Shown: positions 15,519 through 24,405 of the stretch, in pieces
Layout: each line of letters begins with the position of its first letter
Position numbering within the stretch: the stretch's first letter is position 1
Assembly (NCBI RefSeq): GCF_001583695.1
Contig: NZ_LOBC01000028.1
Span: forward strand, 62,001 to 126,000
DNA: 64,000 nt
Direction of reading: 5' to 3'
DNA from: Bacillus wiedmannii
GTDB taxonomy: Bacteria; Bacillota; Bacilli; Bacillales; Bacillaceae_G
Position numbers and translations under genes: made by a program
The notes under the pieces: model-generated
What the model was told of the DNA's origin: nothing
Databases searched by the model: none
Seen by the model: the letters and a program-made list of their open reading frames with translations, nothing else

Positions 15519-15864
15519 TATGATAACCTCCATTGTTTTAAGTTTTGAATTACTGTTCCCTAAAAGCAATGGATATATTATCCCTTAAACGAAAAGCACC
15601 TTCATCCCTTTATAGAATCTCGTATACAAGTTTTTAAACAACTGAGATTAACTTAATAATCTAGTCAAATATTTTTCACTTACTGTCTGATCAATGTGGA
15701 TAACGTCCCTTCCCCTTATTGAGTTGGTTTTTCTAATTTATAGATAACCAATAATTAGTTAACATAAAAAAATTACATTCTACTAAAATCTACAAATATA
15801 TAATATCCAATTACCTATTATTTTTGGTAATATATAGATATTAATTATTTTAGGAGGATTCACT

Positions 15865-16176
15865 TTGAAAACCTACATCCAAGCACTAAAGTGGACTACA
15901 GGGATCTATCATCTTTTATTACTTCCTTGTTATTATTTATTTCTAAGTCACGTTAACCTATATGGGATACCTTTACTTCTATTGATTGTGTTACATATCA
16001 CTACTATTTTATTAGCTAAAAAAGTAGACATGAATACGTACCCTCATTATATCGGCATTATCGTTACTCTAGTTGCCTTCTTTCCTTATATAGTAATCGT
16101 TCTACATATTATAGCAGCCATTTTCCTTTTATTAGATGCGGCTTCTATGAATGCAAAAGAAGTGTATGATTCATAA
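15865..16176 (+). CDS. Small integral membrane protein, 103 aa
   Basis: This hydrophobic protein has about three or four membrane segments (GIYHLLLLPCYYLFL, IPLLLLIVLHITTILL, YIGIIVTLVAFFPYIVIV, LHIIAAIFLLLDA). The start is TTG 15865-15867, placed six bases after a perfect AGGAGG. A terminator follows at 16264. No family recognised. The 295-bp gap upstream is AT-rich and shows no other gene. Confidence 0.8.
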   Translation: MKTYIQALKWTTGIYHLLLLPCYYLFLSHVNLYGIPLLLLIVLHITTILLAKKVDMNTYPHYIGIIVTLVAFFPYIVIVLHIIAAIFLLLDAASMNAKEVYDS

Positions 16177-16263
16177 CAGGATAAAATGAAACTTTAATCA
16201 GTAGAGTTTTGAAGTCGGTTAGCAAATTGCAAAATTTACACAATAACTTTATTGCTAACCCCC

Positions 16264-16296
16264 AAAAAGGATTTACTTTTTAAGTAAATCCTTTTT
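16264..16296 (+). terminator. Terminator of the 103-aa membrane protein gene
   Basis: AAAAAGGATTTACTT and AAGTAAATCCTTTTT form a perfect stem with a short T loop and a T-rich tail. Confidence 0.85.
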
Positions 16297-16432
16297 CAAA
16301 TTACTCTCCTTACCCCAGACTAATAAAAGAATATTCTGTTTTATTTTTATAAAATTCTAAATATTTACAATATAACTTAATTATCATACATTTTATGTAT
16401 GTAAAAAAACTAAGTGTAAAGGAGATGAATTC

Positions 16433-17032
16433 ATGCTAAAAAAATTGATAGTAAGTGCAGTGGTAGCCATTTCATCATTAACTGTAGGATTGGGATCAGT
16501 ATCAGCTAGTACCGAAAAGGATTATTCGATTACCTCTTTTGAATATGTAACTGTAGATGAAAAGACTGTAGATTCGTTTAACCAATTGGATGCTCCACCA
16601 AAGGAAGACGTAAAAATAACGTTAGTTCTACCGAAACAAAATCAAAATGGAGACTGGTTATCTTATGGATTTTCGAGCAAAGAAAGTTTAGAGTCTTTTA
16701 TTAAAAAAGATAAACAAAGGTTGAATCATACAATCACTCCCCTTGGGGTTGGCGGGAGCGGACCTAATAGTACAGACTTCTATGAACATGCAAATAAAGG
16801 TGGCGAGTATTTTTCTCTTAGTAGTGGTTTTAAAAATTTGCCTCCTAGTTGGCAAAATAGAATTTCTTCCGTAAGTACAGCATCCCCTACTGCTAGCTAT
16901 TCAACAACGCTATGGGAACGTACTTCAACTGAAGGATATGGAAAAGGTGTTGTTTTTAAACACGCTGATTGGTATGGCAAAACTGTAAACTTGCATGACT
17001 TTGCAATTTCAGCAGTTGAAGTTAAAAAGTAA
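16433..17032 (+). CDS. Secreted protein with beta/gamma-crystallin-like C-terminus
   Basis: The product is 199 residues with a signal peptide (VVAISSLTVGLGSVSAS). Its C-terminal 90 residues contain TDFYEHANKGGEYFSLSSGF and WERTSTEGYGKGVVFKHADW, with aromatic-x(4)-Gly-x-Ser strand pairs typical of the beta/gamma-crystallin fold used by peptidase inhibitor family I36 and small Ca-binding secreted proteins. The N-terminal 80 residues are not recognised. ATG follows AAAGGAGATG. A role as secreted inhibitor or wall-associated protein is inference. Confidence 0.72.
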   Translation: MLKKLIVSAVVAISSLTVGLGSVSASTEKDYSITSFEYVTVDEKTVDSFNQLDAPPKEDVKITLVLPKQNQNGDWLSYGFSSKESLESFIKKDKQRLNHTITPLGVGGSGPNSTDFYEHANKGGEYFSLSSGFKNLPPSWQNRISSVSTASPTASYSTTLWERTSTEGYGKGVVFKHADWYGKTVNLHDFAISAVEVKK

Positions 17033-17045
17033 AAAATATAGAAAT

Positions 17046-17078
17046 AAAAGGTGTCTTCACATATGGAAAACACCTTTT
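17046..17078. terminator. Bidirectional terminator
   Basis: AAAAGGTGT/ACACCTTTT stem between the convergent secreted protein and HxlR genes. Confidence 0.75.
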
Positions 17079-17091
17079 ATTTCTACAACTC

Positions 17092-17472
17092 TTACCTATT
17101 ATTTTTCGTATTCCTACTCTCCAAAACTTTCTCCATATTATGAGTTGCCCATTCCATCATTAATAGAATCATTGGACGTAGTGATTCACCAAGCTCCGTT
17201 AACGAATATTCTACTTTTGGCGGCACTTCACGGTATACTTCACGATGTATAATGCCATCTGCTTCAAGTTCTCTCAGCTGCAATGTTAACATTCTTTGTG
17301 TGATATTAGGTTTTAATCTTTTTAATTCATTAAACCGCTTTGTACCATCTAATAAATGATACAAAATAACCCCTTTCCATTTTCCGCCAATAACCTCAAC
17401 CATCGCTTCCACTGGACAAGAATATTTATTTAAAAATGGGTAATTTATATTATTTTCATTTGAACAATCCAT
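17092..17472 (-). CDS. HxlR-family transcriptional repressor (HypR/YodB-like)
   Basis: The 126-residue protein has the full HxlR winged helix: [60 protein letters not shown], then [13 protein letters not shown]. Cys19 in the SCPVEA segment occupies the position of the redox-sensing Cys of YodB/HypR proteins; Cys3 is the only other cysteine. It is divergent from a nitroreductase across 128 bp containing a perfect 20-bp dyad, the layout of hypR-hypO and yodB-yodC. It probably represses the nitroreductase until oxidised by quinones, aldehydes or hypochlorite. Confidence 0.9.
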   Translation of the reverse strand: MDCSNENNINYPFLNKYSCPVEAMVEVIGGKWKGVILYHLLDGTKRFNELKRLKPNITQRMLTLQLRELEADGIIHREVYREVPPKVEYSLTELGESLRPMILLMMEWATHNMEKVLESRNTKNNR

Positions 17473-17494
17473 AATAAATCCCTTCCCTTAACAT

Positions 17495-17514
17495 TAGTAT
17501 CTTTTTTGATACTA
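17495..17514. promoter_or_regulatory. Operator dyad between HxlR and nitroreductase genes
   Basis: TAGTATCttttttGATACTA is a perfect 7-7 inverted repeat with 6-bp spacer, 22 bases before the HxlR start. It is the best candidate for the HxlR binding site controlling both divergent genes. Confidence 0.65.
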
Positions 17515-17600
17515 TACCACATAAATGTGCGTACTTGTGTCTATGTTACTTTAAAAATATAATTTACTTACAAAATAAATAAATGAAAAGAGGAACTTTT

Positions 17601-18284
17601 ATGACAAATACAAAACAAATTACAAAAGAGAAAATTATGGAGGCTTTCCATTTCAGACATGCATGTAAAGAGTTCGATCCTATGCACAAAATTTCAGAAG
17701 AGGATTTTCATTTCATTTTAGAAACAGGCAGATTATCTCCTTCTTCTTTTGGTTATGAACCTTGGAAATTTATTGTCGTACAAAATAAAGAAGTAAGAGA
17801 GAAACTACAACCGTATTCATGGGGCGCTGGTGGGCAACTTGCAACAGCTAGTCACTTTGTCATTGTTCTTTCAAGGAACATTAAAGATATGCATTATGAT
17901 GCAGAGTATATTAAATATATGATGAACGATATTATTGGATTACCTGAAGACACTCAAAAAATTAGATATGAATTCTTCAAAAAGTTCCAGGAATCCGATT
18001 TTAACTTGTTACAATCGGATCGTGCTGTATTTGATTGGGCATCTAAGCAATCTTATATTGCTTTAGGTAATATGATGACGAGTGCAGCTCAAATCGGCAT
18101 TGATTCTTGTCCAATAGAAGGATTTGATAAAGAGAAAGTAGATTCTTTACTTCGTCAAGAAGGTATTATAAAAGATGATAATCTTGAAGTATCTGTTATG
18201 GTTGCCTTTGGTTACCGTAAAGAAGAGCCAAAGCGTGATAAAACAAGACAAACTATGGATACAATTGTTGAATGGATTAAGTAA
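17601..18284 (+). CDS. NAD(P)H nitroreductase (YfkO/HypO-like)
   Basis: This 227-residue FMN-dependent nitroreductase has the FMN-binding RHACKEFD (Arg-x-x-x-Lys-x-Phe) segment, LSPSSFGYEPWKFIVVQN, and a C-terminal VAFGYRKEEP followed by R-x-K. These residues bind the flavin phosphate in the family. ATG 17601 follows AGAGGAAC; the ATG at 17583 would place that site inside the gene. Divergent from an HxlR repressor, so probably induced by electrophile or oxidant stress to reduce quinones or nitro compounds. Confidence 0.9.
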   Translation: MTNTKQITKEKIMEAFHFRHACKEFDPMHKISEEDFHFILETGRLSPSSFGYEPWKFIVVQNKEVREKLQPYSWGAGGQLATASHFVIVLSRNIKDMHYDAEYIKYMMNDIIGLPEDTQKIRYEFFKKFQESDFNLLQSDRAVFDWASKQSYIALGNMMTSAAQIGIDSCPIEGFDKEKVDSLLRQEGIIKDDNLEVSVMVAFGYRKEEPKRDKTRQTMDTIVEWIK

Positions 18285-18445
18285 TATAGCACTCACAAAT
18301 AAAACTCCTTCTAGCTAAATACTTATTCTATTGAAGAATCAGTTGTTTTTCTAATGTATGAAATTGATTTTTCATGGAAAGATATGTTAGTATGTATACA
18401 GTTTGAGCGCTCTATTTTTTAGAGTCGAACAGGAGGAGAATGGAT

Positions 18446-18721
18446 ATGTCTGATATTGAAGTTGGCGAAGTGTTTACTCTCAGTGATGAGAATAATGAGG
18501 ATCAGGAAGTAGAAGTACTTGGAGCGATGGATGTCGAAGGCGCAGAATATATTGCAGTTGCCTTCGTAGAAGACATTCAAACAGAATCTGAGGAAGACAT
18601 TGATATTTTCTTTTTAAAAGTAGAAGAAGATAATGAGTTTTCATACATTGAAAATGATGAAGAGTTTGATAAAGTATCTGCTGCTTTTGATAAAATTTTG
18701 GACGAGCAAGAGCAAGAATAA
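18446..18721 (+). CDS. DUF1292 acidic protein
   Basis: This 91-residue, very acidic protein (TLSDENNEDQEVEVLGAMDV, EGAEYIAVAFVED, FFLKVEEDNEFSYIENDEEF, FDKV) matches the DUF1292 pattern of Firmicutes. The second of two nearby ATGs (18446) is chosen because AGGAGGAG lies 7 bases before it. A terminator follows at 18738. Function is unknown. Other DUF1292 genes lie near RNA and DNA metabolism operons, but this one is solitary. Confidence 0.85.
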   Translation: MSDIEVGEVFTLSDENNEDQEVEVLGAMDVEGAEYIAVAFVEDIQTESEEDIDIFFLKVEEDNEFSYIENDEEFDKVSAAFDKILDEQEQE

Positions 18722-18737
18722 TAAGAATGAAAAACAC

Positions 18738-18766
18738 GAGGGTGGATGCATATCCGCCCTCTTTTT
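18738..18766 (+). terminator. Terminator of the DUF1292 gene
   Basis: GAGGGTGGA pairs with TCCGCCCTC and runs into CTTTTTAT. Confidence 0.85.
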
Positions 18767-18772
18767 ATTTAT

Positions 18773-18927
18773 CCCGCTATTCGCCGGGCAGTAAGACTCC
18801 CACCTCAAAATTCGGCAAATGCGGAGGAGTTAGGTGGGAGATCAACTGCCCGTAAAAGCCCAATTGGTGAGGGCTGATAATCAGTGTGGGATGGACAAAA
18901 CCCCCACTGATTAAAGTTTCACTTTAT
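18773..18927 (+). repeat. bcr1 element, intact
   Basis: The element begins CCCGCTATTCGCCGGGCAG and ends AAGTTTCAC, with TTTAT on each side (18768-18772 and 18923-18927). Counting one TTTAT it is exactly 155 bp, the size and target duplication described for bcr1 of the B. cereus group. It has extensive internal complementarity (CCGGGCAG...CTGCCCG). Its right-hand TTTAT supplies the last base of the pyruvate kinase stop codon. Confidence 0.85.
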
Positions 18928-19985
18928 CACTCACCCAAAGACTTATGCAACAATTCCAGTACATCTTTCATCACAAAAGGCCCGTCTTTTTTCACATGCT
19001 CAGCGAATTCAGAAACGAGACGTAATGTTCTTACACTTTCAATTGGATGCTCGCCTGATGCACTTTCAGCAGAAAGCATAACTGCGTTCGTTCCGTCCAG
19101 TACAGCTTGAAACACATCAGTTACCTCAGCCCTTGTTGGAATAGAATGATCTACCATAGATTGAAGCATTTGTGTTGCTGTAATAACATATGTATTCGTT
19201 CGATTACATTCCTGAATCATCATTTTCTGCAAGAGCGGAATAAATTGATACGGCAACTCTACTCCTAAATCACCCCTTGCAATCATAATTCCGTCTGCTT
19301 CTTTACATATATCTTGAAAATTATCGATCGCTTCCATCGTTTCTATTTTGGCAATTACATTAGGTGATGTTTCTTTATACTGTTGTATAAAATCTCGTAT
19401 TTTTTTTATATGACTAGGTTTCCGTACGAAAGAACATGCGATAAAATCAACATCCTCTTCTAAAAGAAACTGAATGTCTTTTTTATCTTTCTCTGTAATA
19501 GCTGGTAAACTAACGATTGCCCCTGGTAAGTTCACCCCTTTATGAGATGAGATATTACCACCTGTTTTGACCTTTGTTTCTATTTTATCCGCGCTTACCG
19601 TTTCAACGATTAACTCAACTTCTCCATCATTAATTAAAATTCTACTTCCAACTTTCACATCATTCGTGATTCCTTCATAATCAACACTTGCTTCTCTATT
19701 GCTCCCTGTAACTGCTTGCGTATGTAAAATAAAAGAATCTCCCGCCTGAAGTGTAATTTGTTCTCCTTTTACTTCACCTAACCTTATTTTAGGACCTTGT
19801 ACATCGCCTAAAATTTTAATAGAATCGTCTAACGATTTGACTAAACGAATGATGTCTTTATGACTTTCATGCGTGCCATGTGATAAATTCAAGCGCACTA
19901 TTTTCATACCATTGTTTATTAACTGTGCTAACGTTTCTTTATTATTACTTGCTGGCCCAATTGTACAAACTCGATCTATTGTCAT
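18927..19985 (-). CDS. pyk: Short-form pyruvate kinase, 352 aa
   Basis: The enzyme converts phosphoenolpyruvate and ADP to pyruvate and ATP. It contains the N-terminal barrel strand VCTIGPAS, RLNLSHG, the B-domain, FIACSFVRKPSHI, the catalytic Lys segment IAKIETMEAIDN, MIARGDLGVELP, and TATQMLQSM before TRAEVTDVFQAVLDGTNAVM. It stops soon after the barrel and lacks the roughly 110-residue allosteric C-domain and the extra C-terminal domain of the 585-residue housekeeping enzyme. ATG 19983-19985 follows AAAGGATGG. bcr1 abuts the stop, but the target duplication preserves it, so the short form is not obviously caused by the insertion. Confidence 0.9.
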   Translation of the reverse strand: MTIDRVCTIGPASNNKETLAQLINNGMKIVRLNLSHGTHESHKDIIRLVKSLDDSIKILGDVQGPKIRLGEVKGEQITLQAGDSFILHTQAVTGSNREASVDYEGITNDVKVGSRILINDGEVELIVETVSADKIETKVKTGGNISSHKGVNLPGAIVSLPAITEKDKKDIQFLLEEDVDFIACSFVRKPSHIKKIRDFIQQYKETSPNVIAKIETMEAIDNFQDICKEADGIMIARGDLGVELPYQFIPLLQKMMIQECNRTNTYVITATQMLQSMVDHSIPTRAEVTDVFQAVLDGTNAVMLSAESASGEHPIESVRTLRLVSEFAEHVKKDGPFVMKDVLELLHKSLGE

Positions 19986-20044
19986 TTTTATCACCATCCT
20001 TTTTCGTTAGGCTTCCCATAAACTTTACTTACACTCTCAACACA

Positions 20045-20072
20045 AAAAAGCCTACTTCCACAGTAGGCTTTT
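20045..20072 (-). terminator. Terminator of the Thr/Lys-rich lipoprotein gene
   Basis: AAAAGCCTAC/GTAGGCTTTT stem with a TTTTTTG tail on the minus strand, just after the stop codon at 20077. Confidence 0.85.
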
Positions 20073-20076
20073 CAAA

Positions 20077-20787
20077 CTACGAAAGTTTCGTTAATAACTG
20101 AGTTAAATCTTTTTTCGTTTTCGTCGTTAATGACTTCATTTTATTAATATCGATCTTTTCTTTCTCCGCTCCTACAATTAACGGATACATACTTTGCCCG
20201 ATTGTTTTATATTCAGCTGGATGTGATGCTTCTAACTCTTTCTCGATTACATCCCACTTTTCATTAATTTGTTTTCCAAGTTTATTTACTGTATCTAATT
20301 TCGGATTAGCAGCTAATTGCTTGTCTAAGCTATCAACTAATGCAGCAACTTCTTTAACACTCGTTTTCACAGCTACGCTTTTCTTCGGATCTTTCGTTGT
20401 TTTTCCGTTTGAGTTTGTACTTGTACTTTGATCTGTTGTTTTTCCGCTAGTCGTTTCGTCATTCGTTTTTCCTGTCGTTTCTTTTTCTTTTGTTTTCACA
20501 TTCTCATTTTGAGTTGATGTTTTGCCGTTACTCTCTGTTCCTGATGATTCTTTCGTATTTTTTGCATCCTTATCTGTTTTTTCATTTGAAGAAGTATTTG
20601 TATCTTTTTCAGTATCTTTCGTTGTTTTTGACGTCTCATCTGCACTTGTCGTTTTTGATTCTCCTTCATTTTGAGCTGTTACTTGCTCTTTCTTTTCTGT
20701 CTCTTTATCTGCTGAAGGACTACAAGCTGCCATAGTAAGCATTGTACCAATTGTTATCGATGCGATAGCGACCTTTTTCATTTTCAT
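20077..20787 (-). CDS. Lipoprotein with low-complexity Thr/Lys/Glu linker
   Basis: The 236-residue exported lipoprotein has the lipobox MAAC near residue 21. Residues 25-140 are a disordered, repetitive Thr-Ser-Lys-Glu-Asn linker (repeats such as NGKTT, KTTKD), which would let it span the cell wall. The C-terminal 90 residues form a helical domain (VAALVDSLDKQLAANPKLDT, KLGKQINEKWDVIEKELEAS, SMYPLIVGAEKEKIDINKMK). No named family. ATG follows AGGGGGAT. Confidence 0.82.
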   Translation of the reverse strand: MKMKKVAIASITIGTMLTMAACSPSADKETEKKEQVTAQNEGESKTTSADETSKTTKDTEKDTNTSSNEKTDKDAKNTKESSGTESNGKTSTQNENVKTKEKETTGKTNDETTSGKTTDQSTSTNSNGKTTKDPKKSVAVKTSVKEVAALVDSLDKQLAANPKLDTVNKLGKQINEKWDVIEKELEASHPAEYKTIGQSMYPLIVGAEKEKIDINKMKSLTTKTKKDLTQLLTKLS

Positions 20788-21125
20788 ATAAATCCCCCTA
20801 TGTTTACTTTATTTATCCTCCCCTTTACGATTCGATTTCCCCTTAAAAAATCCCTTTTCACATGAATTACCATCTTTCCGACAGTAATCTTCATAATAAT
20901 ACGTACAAAAACTGATAAACCCATTTGAATATTCGAGTTTCTTCTACTTCATTTTTCTTCTCTGTAGTAAAAGAAAAAGAGTATATTGTCACATAAGGAA
21001 TTACTATCTTCATTTGACGATATACTCTCCTATCAAATTTTTATCTTTCTTGACATTTTATTTATACAAAAAAATAATATTTTCTTTTATTTTTTTGTTT
21101 CTCAACATTTGTTAACATAATATAT
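20788..21125. other. Gene-free 338-bp stretch
   Basis: AT-rich with no supportable ORF. It holds the long terminator-like hairpin at 20979-21028 and presumably the promoter of the lipoprotein gene at 20077-20787. Confidence 0.6.
20979..21028 (-). terminator. Long hairpin with T-run downstream of the SDR gene
   Basis: On the minus strand GAGTATAT-GTCA and TGAC-ATATACTC pair around a 22-nt loop and are followed by TTTTTCTTTT, consistent with a terminator for the SDR and ABC transcription unit. Confidence 0.55.
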
Positions 21126-21884
21126 TTATGAGTAACCACCGTTCGAATGAATGACTTGCCCCGTAATCCATTTTGCTTCTTCACTTACTAAAAAAGAAAT
21201 TAAGCGTGCTGCATCTGACGGTTCTCCTACTTTACCTTGCGGGAACTTCCACACTAAATGATGCTTCAGCTCCTCTGTAATCCATCCTGTATTCGTCGGT
21301 CCTGGATCAACAGCATTCACTGTAATTCCCTTCTCCATCGCAACTGGTGCTACTGATTTTGTAAATGCTTCAATTGCTCCTTTCGTCGCTACGTATGCTA
21401 GTTCATCAGGCATTGGCCCTAATGACTGTCCTGAAGTAAGATTAATAATACTGCCACTCGTTTTCAGTGCATAATGTTTTATAAATAATGAACTTAATAA
21501 CATAGTAGCGCGAACATTCACTGTATAATGTTTATCTAACTGTTCTACATTTAATTCTTCAATTCTCGTATGAGTAGAATACGCTGCATTATTAATTAAA
21601 ATAGATGGATCACCTAAACGTTCTGAGACCATATAAAACAAACGATTTGGCGAATACGACTGCGATAAATTGATTTCTGCCATTTCACATCGAACACCTA
21701 AACTTTCAATCTCCTCTTTCAACAAAAAGGGCTCTTTATCATGCATTCCCCACGGCATCGCTTTATCATACTGAGACCAGTACGTGAAAAAAATGTCTAT
21801 CCCTTTTTGAGCAAGCACCTTGCATACAGCTGCACCAATTCCATTCAGACGAGTTGCCCCTGTTACAATTGCTATTTTCTTCAC
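21126..21884 (-). CDS. Short-chain dehydrogenase/reductase (FabG-like)
   Basis: The 252-residue Rossmann oxidoreductase has the nucleotide loop VTGATRLNGIGAAV (a variant of TGxxxGxG with an insertion), NNAAYS, the catalytic Ser in INLTSGQSLG and the YVATK Tyr/Lys pair. It ends ITGQVIHSNGGYS, the usual substrate-loop end of 3-oxoacyl-ACP reductase-like enzymes. The start is GTG 21882-21884 after GGAGGAG. It lies 56 bases downstream of an ABC-2 permease gene on the same strand and may be co-transcribed. Substrate unknown. Confidence 0.88.
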   Translation of the reverse strand: MKKIAIVTGATRLNGIGAAVCKVLAQKGIDIFFTYWSQYDKAMPWGMHDKEPFLLKEEIESLGVRCEMAEINLSQSYSPNRLFYMVSERLGDPSILINNAAYSTHTRIEELNVEQLDKHYTVNVRATMLLSSLFIKHYALKTSGSIINLTSGQSLGPMPDELAYVATKGAIEAFTKSVAPVAMEKGITVNAVDPGPTNTGWITEELKHHLVWKFPQGKVGEPSDAARLISFLVSEEAKWITGQVIHSNGGYS

Positions 21885-21940
21885 CTTTTCTCCTCCATCT
21901 ATGGATAAATCCCCTGCACGAATACAGAGGATCTATCTTT

Positions 21941-23599
21941 TTATTCAATATTTGACAATATACGTTCTGCACCTAATTTTAAAATTTTAATGAAGATATA
22001 ATTTACAATCGTAAACATTACAAATAAAACGATAAACATAACCCACAGTCCTACTTGAAGGAAGAAGTATAATAGACTTACTCCCGCTACAATAACTAAA
22101 GCTATAAAAATATTAGCTAAAAAGTTCCACAAAGTTGTATATCGGCTCTTAAATAATTTCTGCTCTGTATCCCAATGTATATCTGCAGTTTGTGCATCCC
22201 AGCGTGTACCGATTAAATTGATTAGCAATAAACCGTTCGCACTTAGTAAGAACCAAAGTACCATAAATACTGGAGATATCCCCGCTACAACTGCCATCGT
22301 AATACCGAATACTGCTAAAATAATTACATTAATTAACCAAGCAGTGATCGCTTTCGCAAAAAAGATATCCGAAGCTTTTACAGGTAAATAACGATTCACA
22401 AACCATGAACTTCCATCTCGTGAAAATGATGTTGTTGCGATAACATTACTTCCCATTAAAAATAACGATGCACAAAGACCAACGCCAATTGCAAGACCTG
22501 CTGATTCTGGATTATCAATATACCCTGTAATCCATTTTAAATTCCCATCTTGCACGAATAAAACAAAGAATAACATAATCGGCATAACGAAAGTTTGTAC
22601 GATACAATTTAAGAAAAATTGTGGTGTACGGAATAACGTTTTAAACTCTTTTTTCACATACGCTTTCAAATGTGAACTTTGTACCGTTGATTTCTGTAAA
22701 CCTTCTGCTGAAATGACCTCTTTTTTTGCTGTACTCGTTGAAAGTCCAATAACCCCTTTTAAATATGTACGCTCTGCAATGTAATAAAACAACACAAAAA
22801 ATACAAATGAAATAAGTGCAAAGATTATTACGTATAAAGGACCCTTCCAATTTGCATTTTCTACTAACGCCACTGCTCCAAAATATGTAGTTGGAAAATA
22901 ATTTGTCATTTGTACTAAAAGTGAAGATTCGTTGCTCGCAAGATAATTCGTAAGTGCATCTTCAGAAAACGAACTTTTATTTTTCCACTGTAAAAATACA
23001 TTAATTCCTACAATAAATAGTATACTTACGATTCCAATAAATATATTGCCTCGATCTTTATTTTTCGCTATATTTGTATACCTCATAATAACTGTCATCA
23101 GTAATGAAGCTAATACTAATGGCACAATCGGGAAGAGTAAGTAAATAAAAATCATGTATATGTAATATGTAATAAATGCGCCACTTTTTAACCCGTACGT
23201 AATAAAGATTGGTAATAAAATAAATGAACTCATTACGTATTGTGTAATTAATACCGTTAGAAACTTTGCCGAAATAATCTGCGCTGGTTTCAATGGTAAC
23301 GGCAATAACATTTCAATGTCATTACTATAGTAAAATACAGTTAAAATGTTCGTTATACTCATTAAAAATACCCATATACTCGCAATCGCAAGTCCCATTG
23401 CGATAATCATTCCTGGATCTTGCCCCAAATGTTTCATACCTTCATACATTCCGTGCGTCATCGAACCAAATATTAAAAAACCAACAAATAAAATGGCTGC
23501 AAATGAAAATACATACGCCCAGCGCTTCTTCTTATCTGTTATGAAATCTGCATAATTTAATTTTAATAATACTTTCGTTAACGTCCAAATTTTACTCAT
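21941..23599 (-). CDS. ABC-2-type transporter permease
   Basis: The 552-residue membrane protein has about 12 hydrophobic segments in two groups separated by a charged loop (residues 285-330). The first group begins after YADFITDKKKRWAYVFS. This matches large ABC-2 exporter permeases paired with a single ATPase. Its ATG overlaps the last 8 bases of the ATPase gene, so the two are translationally coupled. Substrate is not evident. Confidence 0.85.
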   Translation of the reverse strand: MSKIWTLTKVLLKLNYADFITDKKKRWAYVFSFAAILFVGFLIFGSMTHGMYEGMKHLGQDPGMIIAMGLAIASIWVFLMSITNILTVFYYSNDIEMLLPLPLKPAQIISAKFLTVLITQYVMSSFILLPIFITYGLKSGAFITYYIYMIFIYLLFPIVPLVLASLLMTVIMRYTNIAKNKDRGNIFIGIVSILFIVGINVFLQWKNKSSFSEDALTNYLASNESSLLVQMTNYFPTTYFGAVALVENANWKGPLYVIIFALISFVFFVLFYYIAERTYLKGVIGLSTSTAKKEVISAEGLQKSTVQSSHLKAYVKKEFKTLFRTPQFFLNCIVQTFVMPIMLFFVLFVQDGNLKWITGYIDNPESAGLAIGVGLCASLFLMGSNVIATTSFSRDGSSWFVNRYLPVKASDIFFAKAITAWLINVIILAVFGITMAVVAGISPVFMVLWFLLSANGLLLINLIGTRWDAQTADIHWDTEQKLFKSRYTTLWNFLANIFIALVIVAGVSLLYFFLQVGLWVMFIVLFVMFTIVNYIFIKILKLGAERILSNIE

Positions 23600-24317
23600 T
23601 GCCCGTCATCTCCAAGAACATTTTTTCAAGTGATTCATTGGATTTAAAATGATCTCTCATTTCATTTAAATTTCCTTTAAACTGCAAATTCCCCTTATTA
23701 ATAATCGCAACGCGGTCACATATTTTTTCTGCCACTTCTAATACATGCGTTGAGAAAAATACAATCTTTCCTTTATCCGCATGCTCTCTCATCATTTCTT
23801 TTAAAATATATGCAGATTTCGGATCAAGCCCCGTTAACGGTTCATCTAAAATCCATACATCTGGCTCATGCACGAGCACACCAATAATAACAATTTTTTG
23901 TCTCATACCGTGTGAATAACTTTGAATTTGATCAGATAACGCATTATAAAGATCAAACTTCTTCGCTAAAGACTCGATTCGTTCTTGGCGTACTTCTTTC
24001 GGCACTTCATACATATCTGCCATAAAGTTTAAATATTCAATTCCCTTTAATCGTAAAAACATATCCGGACTATCTGGAACATAACCAAACGTCTTCTTCG
24101 CTTCCATCGGATTTTTCATAATATCTTTACCGTTAATCGTAATCGTCCCTTTGTCCACTCCATGAATACCAGTAATCATCTTAATTGTCGTTGATTTACC
24201 TGCACCATTCGGTCCTAAAAACCCAAAGATTTCTCCGCTAGGCACAGATAAACTTAAATCTTTTACTGCATAAGTAGACCCATTATAACTTTTTGACACA
24301 TTCGTAATTTCAATCAT
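23592..24317 (-). CDS. ABC transporter ATP-binding protein
   Basis: This 241-residue ATPase has Walker A GPNGAGKST, the signature-like SHGMRQK, Walker B VWILDEP, the D-loop GLDP and the His switch FFSTHVLE. It is of the CcmA/ABC-2 exporter class. ATG 24317 is preferred because AAAGGA lies 9 bases upstream, though a TTG at 24326 is possible. It is the first gene of the exporter operon with the permease at 21941-23599. Confidence 0.92.
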   Translation of the reverse strand: MIEITNVSKSYNGSTYAVKDLSLSVPSGEIFGFLGPNGAGKSTTIKMITGIHGVDKGTITINGKDIMKNPMEAKKTFGYVPDSPDMFLRLKGIEYLNFMADMYEVPKEVRQERIESLAKKFDLYNALSDQIQSYSHGMRQKIVIIGVLVHEPDVWILDEPLTGLDPKSAYILKEMMREHADKGKIVFFSTHVLEVAEKICDRVAIINKGNLQFKGNLNEMRDHFKSNESLEKMFLEMTGNE

Positions 24318-24405
24318 TCCATCCAATCCTTTCCTTAATTACCAAATAACTATATTGATATTATAGCATACTTATATTTTTAGATTTTTATATTTTTTCA
24401 GTTTT

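Noticed and set aside
18738-18927. bcr1 as a protein-coding or riboswitch sequence
   Set aside because: No ORF; the exact 155-bp size and TTTAT duplication identify it as a dispersed repeat. The separate GAGGG stem at its left belongs to the DUF1292 terminator.
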